Both the position numbers and the translations under genes were made by a program. From Streptomyces tropicalis (lineage in GTDB: Bacteria; Actinomycetota; Actinomycetes; Streptomycetales; Streptomycetaceae), in the NCBI RefSeq assembly GCF_029269835.1, contig NZ_JARJBB010000002.1:524161-588160 (forward strand): a DNA stretch of 64,000 nucleotides. Reading direction: 5' to 3'. Below are positions 25,689 through 34,412 of the stretch, in pieces; position 1 is the first letter of the stretch; each line of letters starts with the position of its first letter. Under the pieces are notes generated by a model. It saw only the letters and a program-made list of their open reading frames with translations, was not told where the DNA came from and ran no database searches.

Positions 25689-27443
25689 ATGAAGATCCAC
25701 AAGTACGACACCGTCATCGTCGGCGCCGGCGGCGCCGGTATGCGCGCCGCGATCGAGTCGACGAAGCGCAGCCGCACCGCGGTCCTGACCAAGCTCTACC
25801 CCACCCGCTCCCACACGGGCGCCGCGCAGGGCGGCATGGCCGCCGCGCTGGCCAACGTGGAGGAGGACAACTGGGAGTGGCACACCTTCGACACGGTCAA
25901 GGGCGGTGACTACCTGGTCGACCAGGACGCCGCCGAGATCCTGGCGAAGGAGGCCATCGACTCCGTCCTCGACCTGGAGAAGATGGGCCTGCCGTTCAAC
26001 CGCACCCCGAACGGCACCATCGACCAGCGCCGCTTCGGCGGTCACAGCCGCAACCACGGCGAGGCCCCGGTCCGCCGCTCCTGCTACGCGGCCGACCGCA
26101 CCGGTCACATGATCCTCCAGACGCTGTACCAGAACTGCGTCAAGGAGGGCGTGGAGTTCTTCAACGAGTTCTACGTCCTGGACCAGCTGATGACCGAGGT
26201 CGACGGCGTCAGGAAGTCGGCCGGCGTGGTGGCCTACGAGCTGGCGACCGGCGAGATCCACATCTTCCAGGCGAAGTCCGTGATCTACGCGTCCGGCGGC
26301 TGCGGCAAGTTCTTCCGCGTCACCTCGAACGCGCACACGCTGACCGGTGACGGCCAGGCCGCCGTCTACCGCCGGGGTCTGCCGCTGGAGGACATGGAGT
26401 TCTTCCAGTTCCACCCGACCGGCATCTGGCGCATGGGCATCCTCCTGACCGAGGGCGCGCGCGGCGAGGGCGGCATCCTCCGCAACAAGGACGGCGAGCG
26501 CTTCATGGAGAAGTACGCGCCGGTCATGAAGGACCTCGCGTCCCGTGACGTCGTCTCCCGCTCCATCTACACGGAGATCCGCGAGGGTCGCGGCTGCGGT
26601 CCCGAGGGCGACCACGTCTACCTGGACCTGACCCACCTGCCGCCGGAGCAGCTGGACGCCAAGCTGCCCGACATCACCGAGTTCGCCCGGACCTACCTCG
26701 GCATCGAGCCGTACACGGACCCGATCCCGATCCAGCCGACCGCGCACTACGCCATGGGCGGCATCCCGACCAACGTCGAGGGTGAGGTCCTGGCGGACAA
26801 CACCACCGTCGTCCCGGGCCTGTACGCGGCCGGCGAGGTCGCGTGCGTCTCCGTGCACGGCGCCAACCGCCTGGGCACGAACTCCCTGCTGGACATCAAC
26901 GTGTTCGGCAAGCGGGCCGGCATCGCGGCCGCCGAGTACTCCGCGAAGGCCGACTTCGTGGAGCTGCCGGAGAACCCCGAGGCCCTCGTGGTCGAGCAGA
27001 TCGAGCGACTGCGGACCTCCACCGGCACCGAGCGGGTGGCGACGCTCCGCAAGGAGCTGCAGGACACCATGGACGCCAACGTCATGGTGTTCCGCACCGA
27101 GCAGACGATCAAGACGGCCGTCGAGAAGGTCGCCGAGCTGCGGGAGCGCTACAAGAACGTGGCGATCCAGGACAAGGGCAAGCGGTTCAACACGGACCTG
27201 CTGGAGGCCATCGAGCTGGGCAACCTGCTGGACCTGGCCGAGGTCATGGCGGTCTCCGCCCTGGCCCGCAAGGAGTCCCGCGGCGGTCACTACCGCGAGG
27301 ACTTCCCGAACCGCGACGACGTCAACTTCATGCGGCACACCATGGCGTACCGCGAGGTCGGCGCCGACGGGTCCGACACCGTCCGTCTCGACTACAAGCC
27401 GGTCGTCCAGACCCGCTACCAGCCGATGGAGCGTAAGTACTGA
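25689..27443 (+). CDS. sdhA: Succinate dehydrogenase flavoprotein subunit
   Basis: 584-aa FAD subunit oxidising succinate to fumarate in the TCA cycle. It has [18 protein letters not shown] for dinucleotide binding, [13 protein letters not shown] with the covalent-FAD His, [10 protein letters not shown] and [12 protein letters not shown] at the active site, and [18 protein letters not shown] near residue 390. Full length. The stop overlaps the sdhB start (TGATG), giving coupled 1:1 synthesis. Confidence 0.97.
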   Translation: MKIHKYDTVIVGAGGAGMRAAIESTKRSRTAVLTKLYPTRSHTGAAQGGMAAALANVEEDNWEWHTFDTVKGGDYLVDQDAAEILAKEAIDSVLDLEKMGLPFNRTPNGTIDQRRFGGHSRNHGEAPVRRSCYAADRTGHMILQTLYQNCVKEGVEFFNEFYVLDQLMTEVDGVRKSAGVVAYELATGEIHIFQAKSVIYASGGCGKFFRVTSNAHTLTGDGQAAVYRRGLPLEDMEFFQFHPTGIWRMGILLTEGARGEGGILRNKDGERFMEKYAPVMKDLASRDVVSRSIYTEIREGRGCGPEGDHVYLDLTHLPPEQLDAKLPDITEFARTYLGIEPYTDPIPIQPTAHYAMGGIPTNVEGEVLADNTTVVPGLYAAGEVACVSVHGANRLGTNSLLDINVFGKRAGIAAAEYSAKADFVELPENPEALVVEQIERLRTSTGTERVATLRKELQDTMDANVMVFRTEQTIKTAVEKVAELRERYKNVAIQDKGKRFNTDLLEAIELGNLLDLAEVMAVSALARKESRGGHYREDFPNRDDVNFMRHTMAYREVGADGSDTVRLDYKPVVQTRYQPMERKY

Positions 27444-28207
27444 TGGCAACCCCCGTTCTGGACAAGGCCGAGGCGGAGGCCCAGGCCGCGTCCCCCTACA
27501 TCACCGTCACGTTCCGCGTGCGCCGCTTCAACCCGGAGGTCTCCGGGGAGGCGGTCTGGGAAGACTTCCAGCTGGAGATCGACCCCAAGGAGCGCGTCCT
27601 CGACGGCCTCCACAAGATCAAGTGGGAGCTGGACGGCACCCTGACGTTCCGCCGGTCGTGCGCGCACGGCATCTGCGGCTCGGACGCCATGCGGATCAAC
27701 GGCAAGAACCGTCTGGCCTGCAAGACGCTGATCAAGGACATCAACCCCGAGAAGCCGATCACGGTGGAGCCCATCAAGGGCCTCACGGTCCTGAAGGACC
27801 TGGTCGTGGACATGGAGCCGTTCTTCCAGGCGTACCGGGACGTCATGCCGTTCCTGATCACCAAGGAGACCAACGAGCCGACGCGTGAGCGTCTGCAGTC
27901 GGCCGAGGACCGGGAGCGCTTCGACGACACGACGAAGTGCATCCTGTGCGCGGCCTGCACCTCGTCGTGCCCGGTGTTCTGGAACGACGGCCAGTACTTC
28001 GGCCCGGCGGCCATCGTCAACGCGCACCGGTTCATCTTCGACTCGCGCGACGAGGCCGGTGAGCAGCGCCTGGAGATCCTGAACGACAAGGACGGCGTCT
28101 GGCGCTGCCGCACCACCTTCAACTGCACCGACGCCTGTCCGCGCGGCATCGAGGTCACGAAGGCGATCGCCGAGGTCAAGCGCGCACTGATCACGCGCCG
28201 CTTCTGA
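27443..28207 (+). CDS. sdhB: Succinate dehydrogenase iron-sulfur subunit
   Basis: 254-aa electron-transfer subunit. CAHGICGSDAMRINGKNRLAC holds the [2Fe-2S] ligands. CILCAACTSSCPVFW and CRTTFNCTDACPRGI hold the [4Fe-4S] and [3Fe-4S] ligands. It links SdhA to the SdhCD anchor. The gene is coupled to sdhA and followed by a strong terminator. Confidence 0.97.
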   Translation: MATPVLDKAEAEAQAASPYITVTFRVRRFNPEVSGEAVWEDFQLEIDPKERVLDGLHKIKWELDGTLTFRRSCAHGICGSDAMRINGKNRLACKTLIKDINPEKPITVEPIKGLTVLKDLVVDMEPFFQAYRDVMPFLITKETNEPTRERLQSAEDRERFDDTTKCILCAACTSSCPVFWNDGQYFGPAAIVNAHRFIFDSRDEAGEQRLEILNDKDGVWRCRTTFNCTDACPRGIEVTKAIAEVKRALITRRF

Positions 28208-28231
28208 CCCCGGCCGCCCCACGGCCTTCCA

Positions 28232-28269
28232 GGGCCCCGGCCCGCGGACCTCTCCGCGGGCCGGGGCCC
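28232..28269 (+). terminator. Terminator of the sdh operon
   Basis: Perfect 17-bp GC stem (GGGCCCCGGCCCGCGGA and its complement) with a CCTC loop, 25 bp after the sdhB stop, followed by a short TTCGG run. Confidence 0.92.
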
Positions 28270-28415
28270 TTCGGCGTGCGCCGGCGTCCGGCGGCGGACC
28301 GCTCCCGCCGTGGTGCGGCCGGGGCGCCGCGGGCCTCGGCCGGGCGGGTGACCCGTACGGCAGGGCCCGCGCCGGTCCGGGGCGGGGCGCGGCGGGCCGT
28401 ACCTAATCTGACCGC

Positions 28416-28826
28416 ATGTCAGATGACGAGTCGTACGAACTGCTCGGGTTCGACCACGTCCTGCTGCCCGTCGGCGATCTCGGCGAGGCCGTGGCGTTCT
28501 ACGGGCGGGCCGGGTTCGCGGTCGGCTTCCGGATGGACGAGGCGGGGATCGCGCAGCTGAAGGTCGGCGGCGAGACGCCGGGGATCCTGCTGTGCGCGGA
28601 GGAGGCGTTCGGGCACCGTCCGCCGCCGTGGCCCGCGGTGCGGGTGTGGCTGGAGGTGGCCGACGCCCGGGTGGCGGCCCGCGCGTTGGAGACGGCCGGG
28701 ATCGGGCCGCTGGAGGGACCGTCGGCGGGGGCGACCGGCTGGACGCTCGAGTTCGCGGACCCGTGGGGCAACGTCGTCGGGTTCACCGACTACGGGAAGC
28801 GTCCGGAGCTGGGGCGCCGCCCCTGA
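28416..28826 (+). CDS. VOC/glyoxalase-superfamily protein
   Basis: 136-aa single VOC unit pair: LGFDHVLLPVGDLGEAVAFYG at the start, VWLEVADARVAARALE mid-way, and WTLEFADPWGNVVGFTDYG at the end. Proteins of this kind are often metal-dependent isomerases, dioxygenases or resistance proteins, and the ligand cannot be deduced. ATG 28416 has no clear ribosome site. The sequence TACCTAATCT just upstream could be a -10 giving a very short leader. Confidence 0.82.
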   Translation: MSDDESYELLGFDHVLLPVGDLGEAVAFYGRAGFAVGFRMDEAGIAQLKVGGETPGILLCAEEAFGHRPPPWPAVRVWLEVADARVAARALETAGIGPLEGPSAGATGWTLEFADPWGNVVGFTDYGKRPELGRRP

Positions 28827-28860
28827 GACGAGGGCCGCCGGAGCCTCGCCCCCTCTCGTC

Positions 28861-28889
28861 TTGAACGTGTTCAAAAACAGGTCTACAGT
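28861..28889 (+). promoter_or_regulatory. Promoter with embedded TetR-type operator 1
   Basis: TTGAACGTGTTCAA (28861-28874) is a perfect-arm palindrome whose first half, TTGAAC, also serves as a -35. The -10 TACAGT follows after 17 bp (28884-28889). Binding there would block RNA polymerase. It likely drives 28941-30622. Confidence 0.75.
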
Positions 28890-28905
28890 CATCCACGACA
28901 GCGTT

Positions 28906-28919
28906 TTGAACGCGTTCAA
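28906..28919. promoter_or_regulatory. TetR-type operator 2
   Basis: TTGAACGCGTTCAA is a perfect palindrome 45 bp centre-to-centre from operator 1 and just after the predicted transcription start. Two identical-type sites around one promoter fit repression by the TetR protein encoded at the end of this operon. Confidence 0.75.
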
Positions 28920-28940
28920 GAACCCTGGAGGGGTGGGGAC

Positions 28941-29348
28941 ATGGACCGTACGGTCATCGCCTACGTCATCTATCTGGTCGTCAGCATCGGGCTCACCGTC
29001 TGGGTGGCCCGCACGCTCAGCCGGAACGGACGGGTCTTCCTGGCCGACGTGCTGCACGGCAACGAGCAGCTCGCCGACGCCGTCAACCACCTTCTGGTGG
29101 TGGGCTTCTACCTCGTCAATCTCGGCTTCGTGGCGCTCTACCTGAGCGGCGACGAGACCATCGAGGACGCCCGCGGCGTCTTCGAGGCCCTGTCGACCAA
29201 GCTCGGCGTGGTGCTGCTGGTGCTCGGGGTGATGCACCTGGGCAACGTGTACGTGCTCAACCGCATCCGCCGGCGCGGGGTCATGGAGCGCGAGCAGGTG
29301 CCCCCGGTCCCGGCGCAGGACTGGATCGCCCCGTCGGCCGGGGCGTGA
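28941..29348 (+). CDS. Integral membrane protein of unknown function
   Basis: 135 aa with three hydrophobic helices: IAYVIYLVVSIGLTVWVA, LLVVGFYLVNLGFVALYL and LGVVLLVLGVMHLGNVYVLN. A short basic/Pro tail follows. No catalytic motif. It is first in a TetR-controlled operon and overlaps the next gene (GTGA), so its function is probably tied to the DCC-type redox protein that follows. Confidence 0.8.
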   Translation: MDRTVIAYVIYLVVSIGLTVWVARTLSRNGRVFLADVLHGNEQLADAVNHLLVVGFYLVNLGFVALYLSGDETIEDARGVFEALSTKLGVVLLVLGVMHLGNVYVLNRIRRRGVMEREQVPPVPAQDWIAPSAGA

Positions 29349-29869
29349 GCGCGATGACCGCCGCGACCGCCGCGGACCGGGACGCCCGGCGCGTCCCGGT
29401 CCGCGGGCTGACCGTCCTGTACGACGCCGAGTGCTCGCTGTGCGCCTTCGTGCGCGACTGGCTGGTGGGCCGGCCCCAGCTGGTGCCGCTGGAGCTGGTG
29501 CCCGCCGGCTCCGCGCAGGCCAGGCGGCGCCTGCCGGGCCTGAACCACCGCGCCACCCTCGACGAGGTCACGGTCGTCGGCGACGCCGGGCAGGTCTACC
29601 GGGGCGCCGCCGCCTGGGTCGTCGTCCTGTGGGCGCTGCGCGAGCACCGCCCGCTCGCCCACCGGCTGAGCACCCCGGCGGGCGCCCTGCTGGCCCGGGG
29701 CGCGGTGCTCGCGGCCGCCAGGTGGCGCGGCGGGCCGCGGGGCACGCGCGGCGGCCGGGCGTGGGGCGGTGCCGCCTACCCGGGGGCCGACAGCTGGACG
29801 TACCGCCCCGACCAGGGGTGGGTCTTCACGCCCCCGGGGTGCGGCAGCGGTGCCTGCGCCACTGACTAG
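29345..29869 (+). CDS. DUF393/DCC-family thiol-disulfide oxidoreductase-like protein
   Basis: 174 aa with the DCC-family start GLTVLYDAECSLCAFVRDWL, whose CSLC is the presumed redox motif. A VTVVGDAGQVYRGAAAWVVV core follows. The last 50 residues are Gly/Arg-rich and end with two further cysteines. GTG 29345 overlaps the previous stop; ATG 29354 is an alternative. It probably exchanges thiols near the membrane, partner unknown. Confidence 0.8.
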   Translation: MSAMTAATAADRDARRVPVRGLTVLYDAECSLCAFVRDWLVGRPQLVPLELVPAGSAQARRRLPGLNHRATLDEVTVVGDAGQVYRGAAAWVVVLWALREHRPLAHRLSTPAGALLARGAVLAAARWRGGPRGTRGGRAWGGAAYPGADSWTYRPDQGWVFTPPGCGSGACATD

Positions 29870-29878
29870 GCTCTGTCC

Positions 29879-30622
29879 GTGCCCGCAACAGACGAAGGCC
29901 CCGGCGGGGGCGAGACCCCGAGCAAGTCCGAGCAGACCCGTGCGCTGATCCTGGAGACGGCCATGCGGCTGTTCCAGGAGCGCGGCTACGACAAGACCAC
30001 GATGCGGGCGATCGCCAAGGAGGCCGGGGTCTCCGTCGGCAACGCGTACTACTACTTCGACGGCAAGGAACACCTGATCCAGGGCTTCTACGACCGGATC
30101 GCCGCCGAGCACCGGGAAGCGGTCCGGGAGGTCCTGGCCCGGGAGACCGAACTCCAGGCGCGGCTCGCGGGTGTGCTGAGGGCGTGGCTGGACGTCGCCA
30201 CCCCGTACCACGAGTTCGCCGTGCAGTTCTTCAAGAACGCCGCCGACCCGGACAGCCCGCTCAGCCCCTTCTCCCCCGAGTCCGAGCACGCGCGCAACGA
30301 GGCCGTCGGCGTCCACCGGCAGGTGCTGCACGGGGCACGCACGAAGGTGCCCGCGGAACTGCGGGAGGTGCTGCCCGAGCTGATGTGGCTCGCACAGATG
30401 GGGCTCGTCCTGTACTGGATCTTCGACCGGACCGAGGGCCGCGAGCGCAGCTACCGGCTGGCCGAGCGCGGCGCCCGGCTGACCGCACGCGGGGTCGCCC
30501 TGGCCCGCTTCCGGGTGCTGCGCCCGCTGGTGCTCGAGGTGCACGAGCTGTTCACGGACTTCCTCCCGGGAATGACCCGCGCCCTCCCGGACCCGGCCGC
30601 GGTCAAGCGGCGCAGCGTGTGA
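29879..30622 (+). CDS. TetR-family transcriptional regulator
   Basis: 247 aa. The N-terminal helix-turn-helix reads ALILETAMRLFQERGYDKTTM, then IAKEAGVSVGNAYYYFDGKEHL. The C-terminal ligand domain is helical (~190 aa). GTG 29879 follows the DCC gene by 9 bp, so it is the third gene of the operon. The palindromes at 28861-28919 are the natural target, giving autorepression. The effector is unknown. Confidence 0.9.
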   Translation: MPATDEGPGGGETPSKSEQTRALILETAMRLFQERGYDKTTMRAIAKEAGVSVGNAYYYFDGKEHLIQGFYDRIAAEHREAVREVLARETELQARLAGVLRAWLDVATPYHEFAVQFFKNAADPDSPLSPFSPESEHARNEAVGVHRQVLHGARTKVPAELREVLPELMWLAQMGLVLYWIFDRTEGRERSYRLAERGARLTARGVALARFRVLRPLVLEVHELFTDFLPGMTRALPDPAAVKRRSV

Positions 30623-30847
30623 TCACTTCCGGGTGAACCGCCCGTACCGGGACACCGGGCCTGGGGGGTGGACCGAGGTACCCGAAGGTGTCGGGCCCTG
30701 GCTCCCCACCGGGGCCGAGGACTACGCGATTCTGCGGTCGGTGCCGGCATCGCCCTCGACGTGAACGGTGTCCCCAAGGGGGGTCAGGTGAGGGGAGGCT
30801 GACCGGATCGGCAGCGGACGGGCGGTGCGTCACCGTGGCCGCCGTCC

Positions 30848-32404
30848 TCAGATCCAGCCCAGTTTCCACAGGCGGAAGACGCCCGTGCCGTCCGACAGGT
30901 ACTGGCCGCCGCCGACGTCCTCGGTGCTGACGACGTACTCCTTGCGCTGCCAGAGCGGGATGAGCGGCACGTCGCTCGCCACGTCGGCCTGGAGGTCGCG
31001 GAAGGCCGGGGAGACACGGCTGCGGTCGGCGTACTGCCGGCTGTCGCGGATGAGGCGGTCGGCGGCGCGGCTGCTGTAGCCGGTGCTCATGGTGCTGCCG
31101 GTGCCGACCAGGGGGGCGCCGAAGGTGTCCGGGTCGGGGTAGTCGGCGACCCAGCCGACGGCGTACGCGTCGAGCCGGCCGCCCGCCCACCGCTTCTGGA
31201 AGTCGGTCCACTCGTAGCCCTTGACGTCCACCGAGAAGAGTCCGCCCGCCTCCATCTGGTGCTTCAGCTCCGCGGCCTCCTCCGCGCCCGCGCCGCGTCC
31301 CTTGCCGTAGCCGTAGGTGAAGTGGACCGGGAGGGACACGCCCGCCCGGACCAGCAGCGCCCGGGCCCGCGCGGCGTCCTGCGTCGGGTAGGCGTCGAAG
31401 AACGAGGTGGTGTGGCCGGTGATGCCGGCCGGGATCAGCGAGTACAGCGGGTCGACGGTCCCGTCGTAGACGGTGGCGGCCAGCTGTTCGCGGTTGACCA
31501 GCCAGGCCAGCGCCCGGCGGACGCGGACGTCGTGCAGCGGCGAGGACCCGCGCGTGTTGAGGAACAGACTGCGCGTCTCGGCGCTGTCGGACTCCGACAC
31601 CCGCCGGCCGGGGTCGCTCGGGTTGAGGCCGGAGAGGACCTTCGGCGGCAGGGTCCGGGTGGCGACCTCGACCTGCTTGTCCCGCCAGGCCCTCTGCAGG
31701 GCGTCGGCGTCCGGGTAGTAGCGCAGCTGGACGGGCCGGCCGGTAGCGCCGACGGCGCCCCGGTAGGAGCCGTTCGGCGCGAGGGTCGCGCCGCGGTCCT
31801 TCGTGTACGCCTTCAGCCGGTACGGCCCGGTGCCGTCGGCCTGCGCGCCGGTGCGCAGGGCGTCCTCCGGGTAGCGGGTGCGGTCCACGATGGAACCGGC
31901 CCCGGTCGCCAGCTTGAACGGGAACGTGGCGTCCGGGGAGGAGAGGTGGAACGTGACGGCCGAACCGCCGGCGTCCACCGAGCCGAGGGTGGAGAGCAGG
32001 GACGCCGGGCCGACGGAGGAGTCGATCCGCTTGACCCGGTCGAAGGAGTACTTCACGTCCTCCGCGGTCATCGCACGGCCGCTCGGGAAGGTGAGACCCG
32101 GGCGCAGTTCGCAGCGGTAGGTGCGCAGCCCGGATCCCACGTAGGCGCAGGCGCGCGCCGCGTCCGGCACCGGCGACGGGCCGCCCGGCTCGAAGGTCAG
32201 CAGCGACTGGAACACGTTGCTGAACAGGGCCCAGGATCCTGCGTCGTACGCCCCGGCCGGGTCGAGCGACGTGACGGCGTCCGTCGTCCCCACGGTGATG
32301 GTTCTGTTGCCGTTCCCCTGCGCCGGCAGAATCTGCCAGCCGCCCACTCCCACGACCGCCACCACGAGCAGCGTCATGAGAATGCGCAAGCGAACCGATC
32401 GCAT
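30848..32404 (-). CDS. Peptide/nickel-type ABC substrate-binding protein (family 5), orphan
   Basis: 518 aa. An N-terminal membrane segment (ILMTLLVVAVVGVGGWQIL) without a lipobox Cys is followed by a full SBP_bac_5 domain: TDAVTSLDPAGAYDAGSW, PGLTFPSGRAMTAEDVKYSF and VRRALAWLVNREQL. It should bind oligopeptides outside the membrane. ATG 32404 has GGAGGG 6 nt upstream; longer readings are less likely. No permease or ATPase genes adjoin it, so it either shares a distant transporter or acts as a sensor. Confidence 0.87.
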   Translation of the reverse strand: MRSVRLRILMTLLVVAVVGVGGWQILPAQGNGNRTITVGTTDAVTSLDPAGAYDAGSWALFSNVFQSLLTFEPGGPSPVPDAARACAYVGSGLRTYRCELRPGLTFPSGRAMTAEDVKYSFDRVKRIDSSVGPASLLSTLGSVDAGGSAVTFHLSSPDATFPFKLATGAGSIVDRTRYPEDALRTGAQADGTGPYRLKAYTKDRGATLAPNGSYRGAVGATGRPVQLRYYPDADALQRAWRDKQVEVATRTLPPKVLSGLNPSDPGRRVSESDSAETRSLFLNTRGSSPLHDVRVRRALAWLVNREQLAATVYDGTVDPLYSLIPAGITGHTTSFFDAYPTQDAARARALLVRAGVSLPVHFTYGYGKGRGAGAEEAAELKHQMEAGGLFSVDVKGYEWTDFQKRWAGGRLDAYAVGWVADYPDPDTFGAPLVGTGSTMSTGYSSRAADRLIRDSRQYADRSRVSPAFRDLQADVASDVPLIPLWQRKEYVVSTEDVGGGQYLSDGTGVFRLWKLGWI

Positions 32405-32566
32405 CGGTGCCCTCCCCGGACCCGTCACGGGCCCCCTGCGCACACGCCACTCCCCTAGTGGCGCGCACACCTAACCACAGGACTTTCCTGCGGGGGAAGA
32501 GACTTCGGGAGAGAAGGAGAAGAAGTTGAGGAGAAACGTTTCTAATTCGTGTCGTGTCGGGTTTCC

Positions 32567-32594
32567 GGCCGCCGCGGGCGGGCCCGCGGCGGCC
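32567..32594 (-). terminator. Terminator after the metallophosphoesterase gene
   Basis: Perfect 12-bp stem GGCCGCCGCGGG and complement with a 4-nt CGGG loop, 14 bp past the stop at 32609. No U run. Confidence 0.75.
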
Positions 32595-32608
32595 GTGGGA
32601 TCCGTCAA

Positions 32609-34036
32609 TCAGGCCTGCAGCGAGGCGAGTTGGACCACGGTCACGTCGGACGGCGCGCCCACCCGCGTCGGCGGTCCCCAGGCTCCGGCACCGCGCGTGA
32701 CGTAGAGCTGGGTGTCGCCGTAGCGCTCCAGGCCCGCGACGGTCGGGTTGGCGGCCGCGGCGAGGAGGTTTCCGGGCCACAGCTGCCCGCCGTGGGTGTG
32801 GCCGGAGAGCTGGAGGTCCACGCCGTGCCGGACCGACTCGTGGATCTGCACGGGCTGGTGGGCGAGGAGCACGCAGGCGCGGGCCGTGTCGCGGCCGTCG
32901 AGGGCGCGGGCGAAGTCGGGTCCCTGCCCCTCGCTCGCACCCTGGAGGTCGTTGACCCCCGCCAGGTCGAAGAACGGCATCTCGGTGCGCGCGTTCTGCA
33001 GCGGGTGGAGGCCGAGCCGCCGCACCTGCTCGACCCACTGCTCGGCGCCGGAGAAGTACTCGTGGTTGCCGGTGACGAAGTAGGCGCCGTGCCGGGCCCG
33101 CAGCTGCGCCAGCGGGGCGGCGGCCGGGCCGAGGTCCTTGACGCTGCCGTCCACGAGGTCGCCGACCACGGCGATGAGGTCGGGCGAGGTCGCGTTGACG
33201 GTGTCGACGACCCGCTGGGCGAAGTCGCGGCCCAGGATCGGGCCGAGGTGGATGTCGCTGACGACGGTGATGCGGAAGCCGTGCGCGGCGCGCGGGAGTC
33301 TGGCGAGCGGCACGGTGATCCGCTTCACCCGGGGGCCGCGGAGCACGCCGTAGGTGCCGTAGCCGACCGTGCCGACGGCGACGGCCGCGGCGGTGCCGGC
33401 GACGGCCCGGGAGACGAACAGACGCCGGGAGGGTGCGGCGGCCGCCGGTACCGCCACCGGCCCGGCCTCCGGGCCCGCCCCGGCCGCCCGAGCGTCCCCC
33501 GAGGCCTCGGCGGCCCCGGCTGCCCCGGTGCTCCCGGCCGTCGCGGCTGCGGCCTCCGGGAGGTCCCGCCTCCCGGGCGGCCCGGCGGGCGCCGTCAGCG
33601 CCGGACGGTCCGGCGCGTGTGCCGGGCCGGCGGTGCCGGACGGGTGGCCCGGTACCGCGGCCGGGTGCGGCCGGGCCGTCGGACGGGGGGTGGGATCCGG
33701 TCGACTGCGGTGGGCGCGTCGCCCGGCGAGGCGGTGCAGCAGCGGCCGGACGGCCTCACCGGCGAGGACGGCGAGCAGCAGGTAGATCGACAGGGCGAGC
33801 CAGAGGAAACCCGGCCAGGCCAGCGCGCGCTGCAGCGCGAAGGGCGCCCCGGCGCGCTCGGCGACGAGGGCCGCGACCGCGAGCACCCAGCCCCCGGCGA
33901 CGACCGCGGCGCCCGCACGCCGGACCGGGCCCGGACCGCGGGTGGTGTCGCGGAACAGGCGCTGCCACAGGTACCGGTTGGCCGCTGCCAGGACACCCAG
34001 GACGAGCAGCGCCACGAGTACGAAGACGATCACCAT
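32609..34036 (-). CDS. Membrane-anchored metallophosphoesterase
   Basis: 475 aa. It has two to three N-terminal membrane helices, a ~90-residue Pro/Ala-rich linker, another hydrophobic segment (SRAVAGTAAAVAVGTVGYG), then a calcineurin-like phosphoesterase domain. That domain has VVSDIHLGPI, VVGDLVDG, VTGNHEYFSG and SGHTHGGQLWPG metal ligands in the right order. Similar YkuE-type proteins act on phospho-lipids or nucleotides outside the membrane. ATG 34036 has GGAGGG upstream. The substrate is not known. Confidence 0.9.
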   Translation of the reverse strand: MVIVFVLVALLVLGVLAAANRYLWQRLFRDTTRGPGPVRRAGAAVVAGGWVLAVAALVAERAGAPFALQRALAWPGFLWLALSIYLLLAVLAGEAVRPLLHRLAGRRAHRSRPDPTPRPTARPHPAAVPGHPSGTAGPAHAPDRPALTAPAGPPGRRDLPEAAAATAGSTGAAGAAEASGDARAAGAGPEAGPVAVPAAAAPSRRLFVSRAVAGTAAAVAVGTVGYGTYGVLRGPRVKRITVPLARLPRAAHGFRITVVSDIHLGPILGRDFAQRVVDTVNATSPDLIAVVGDLVDGSVKDLGPAAAPLAQLRARHGAYFVTGNHEYFSGAEQWVEQVRRLGLHPLQNARTEMPFFDLAGVNDLQGASEGQGPDFARALDGRDTARACVLLAHQPVQIHESVRHGVDLQLSGHTHGGQLWPGNLLAAAANPTVAGLERYGDTQLYVTRGAGAWGPPTRVGAPSDVTVVQLASLQA

Positions 34037-34081
34037 GACGCCGCGTTCCCTCCGTCGGTCCCGGCCGGTCTGTCCGGAACG

Positions 34082-34321
34082 CTATGACGTCCGGCGCAGT
34101 GCCCGCAGTCCGCGCAACCCGATGACCCCGATGACCGTCCCCCATACGAAGGAGACGACGGCGAGGGCCAGATGCACCCAGAAGTAGGCCGTCGGGTGAC
34201 CGTGGTCGAACGCGAGCCCGCTGCTGTCCTTGACGAGATTCTTGACGAAAGTGATCCAGATGACCCAGCTCCACACCCCGAAGGCGAGCAGGAACCAGGA
34301 GACCGGGCGGCTGAGCTTCAT
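34082..34321 (-). CDS. SCO4848-family membrane protein
   Basis: 79 aa with two hydrophobic helices (SWFLLAFGVWSWVIWITFV and YFWVHLALAVVSFVWGTVIG), ending RALRRTS. I recognise it as the small actinobacterial SCO4848 family of unknown function. ATG 34321 has no clear ribosome site. It is divergent from the D-Ala-D-Ala carboxypeptidase gene across 91 bp. Confidence 0.85.
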   Translation of the reverse strand: MKLSRPVSWFLLAFGVWSWVIWITFVKNLVKDSSGLAFDHGHPTAYFWVHLALAVVSFVWGTVIGVIGLRGLRALRRTS

Positions 34322-34412
34322 GGGTTCAGTATCGCGGCCGGGTGTCCGGCCCGGCGGCCGGGGTGGGGCGGGTGGCGGGACTTCGGTGCTCCGGACCGGT
34401 ACGTTCTCGACC

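Noticed and set aside
30623..30847. Possible gene between the TetR and peptide-binding-protein genes
   Set aside because: Open frames there lack start signals; the stretch is a convergent intergenic region with only weak inverted repeats.
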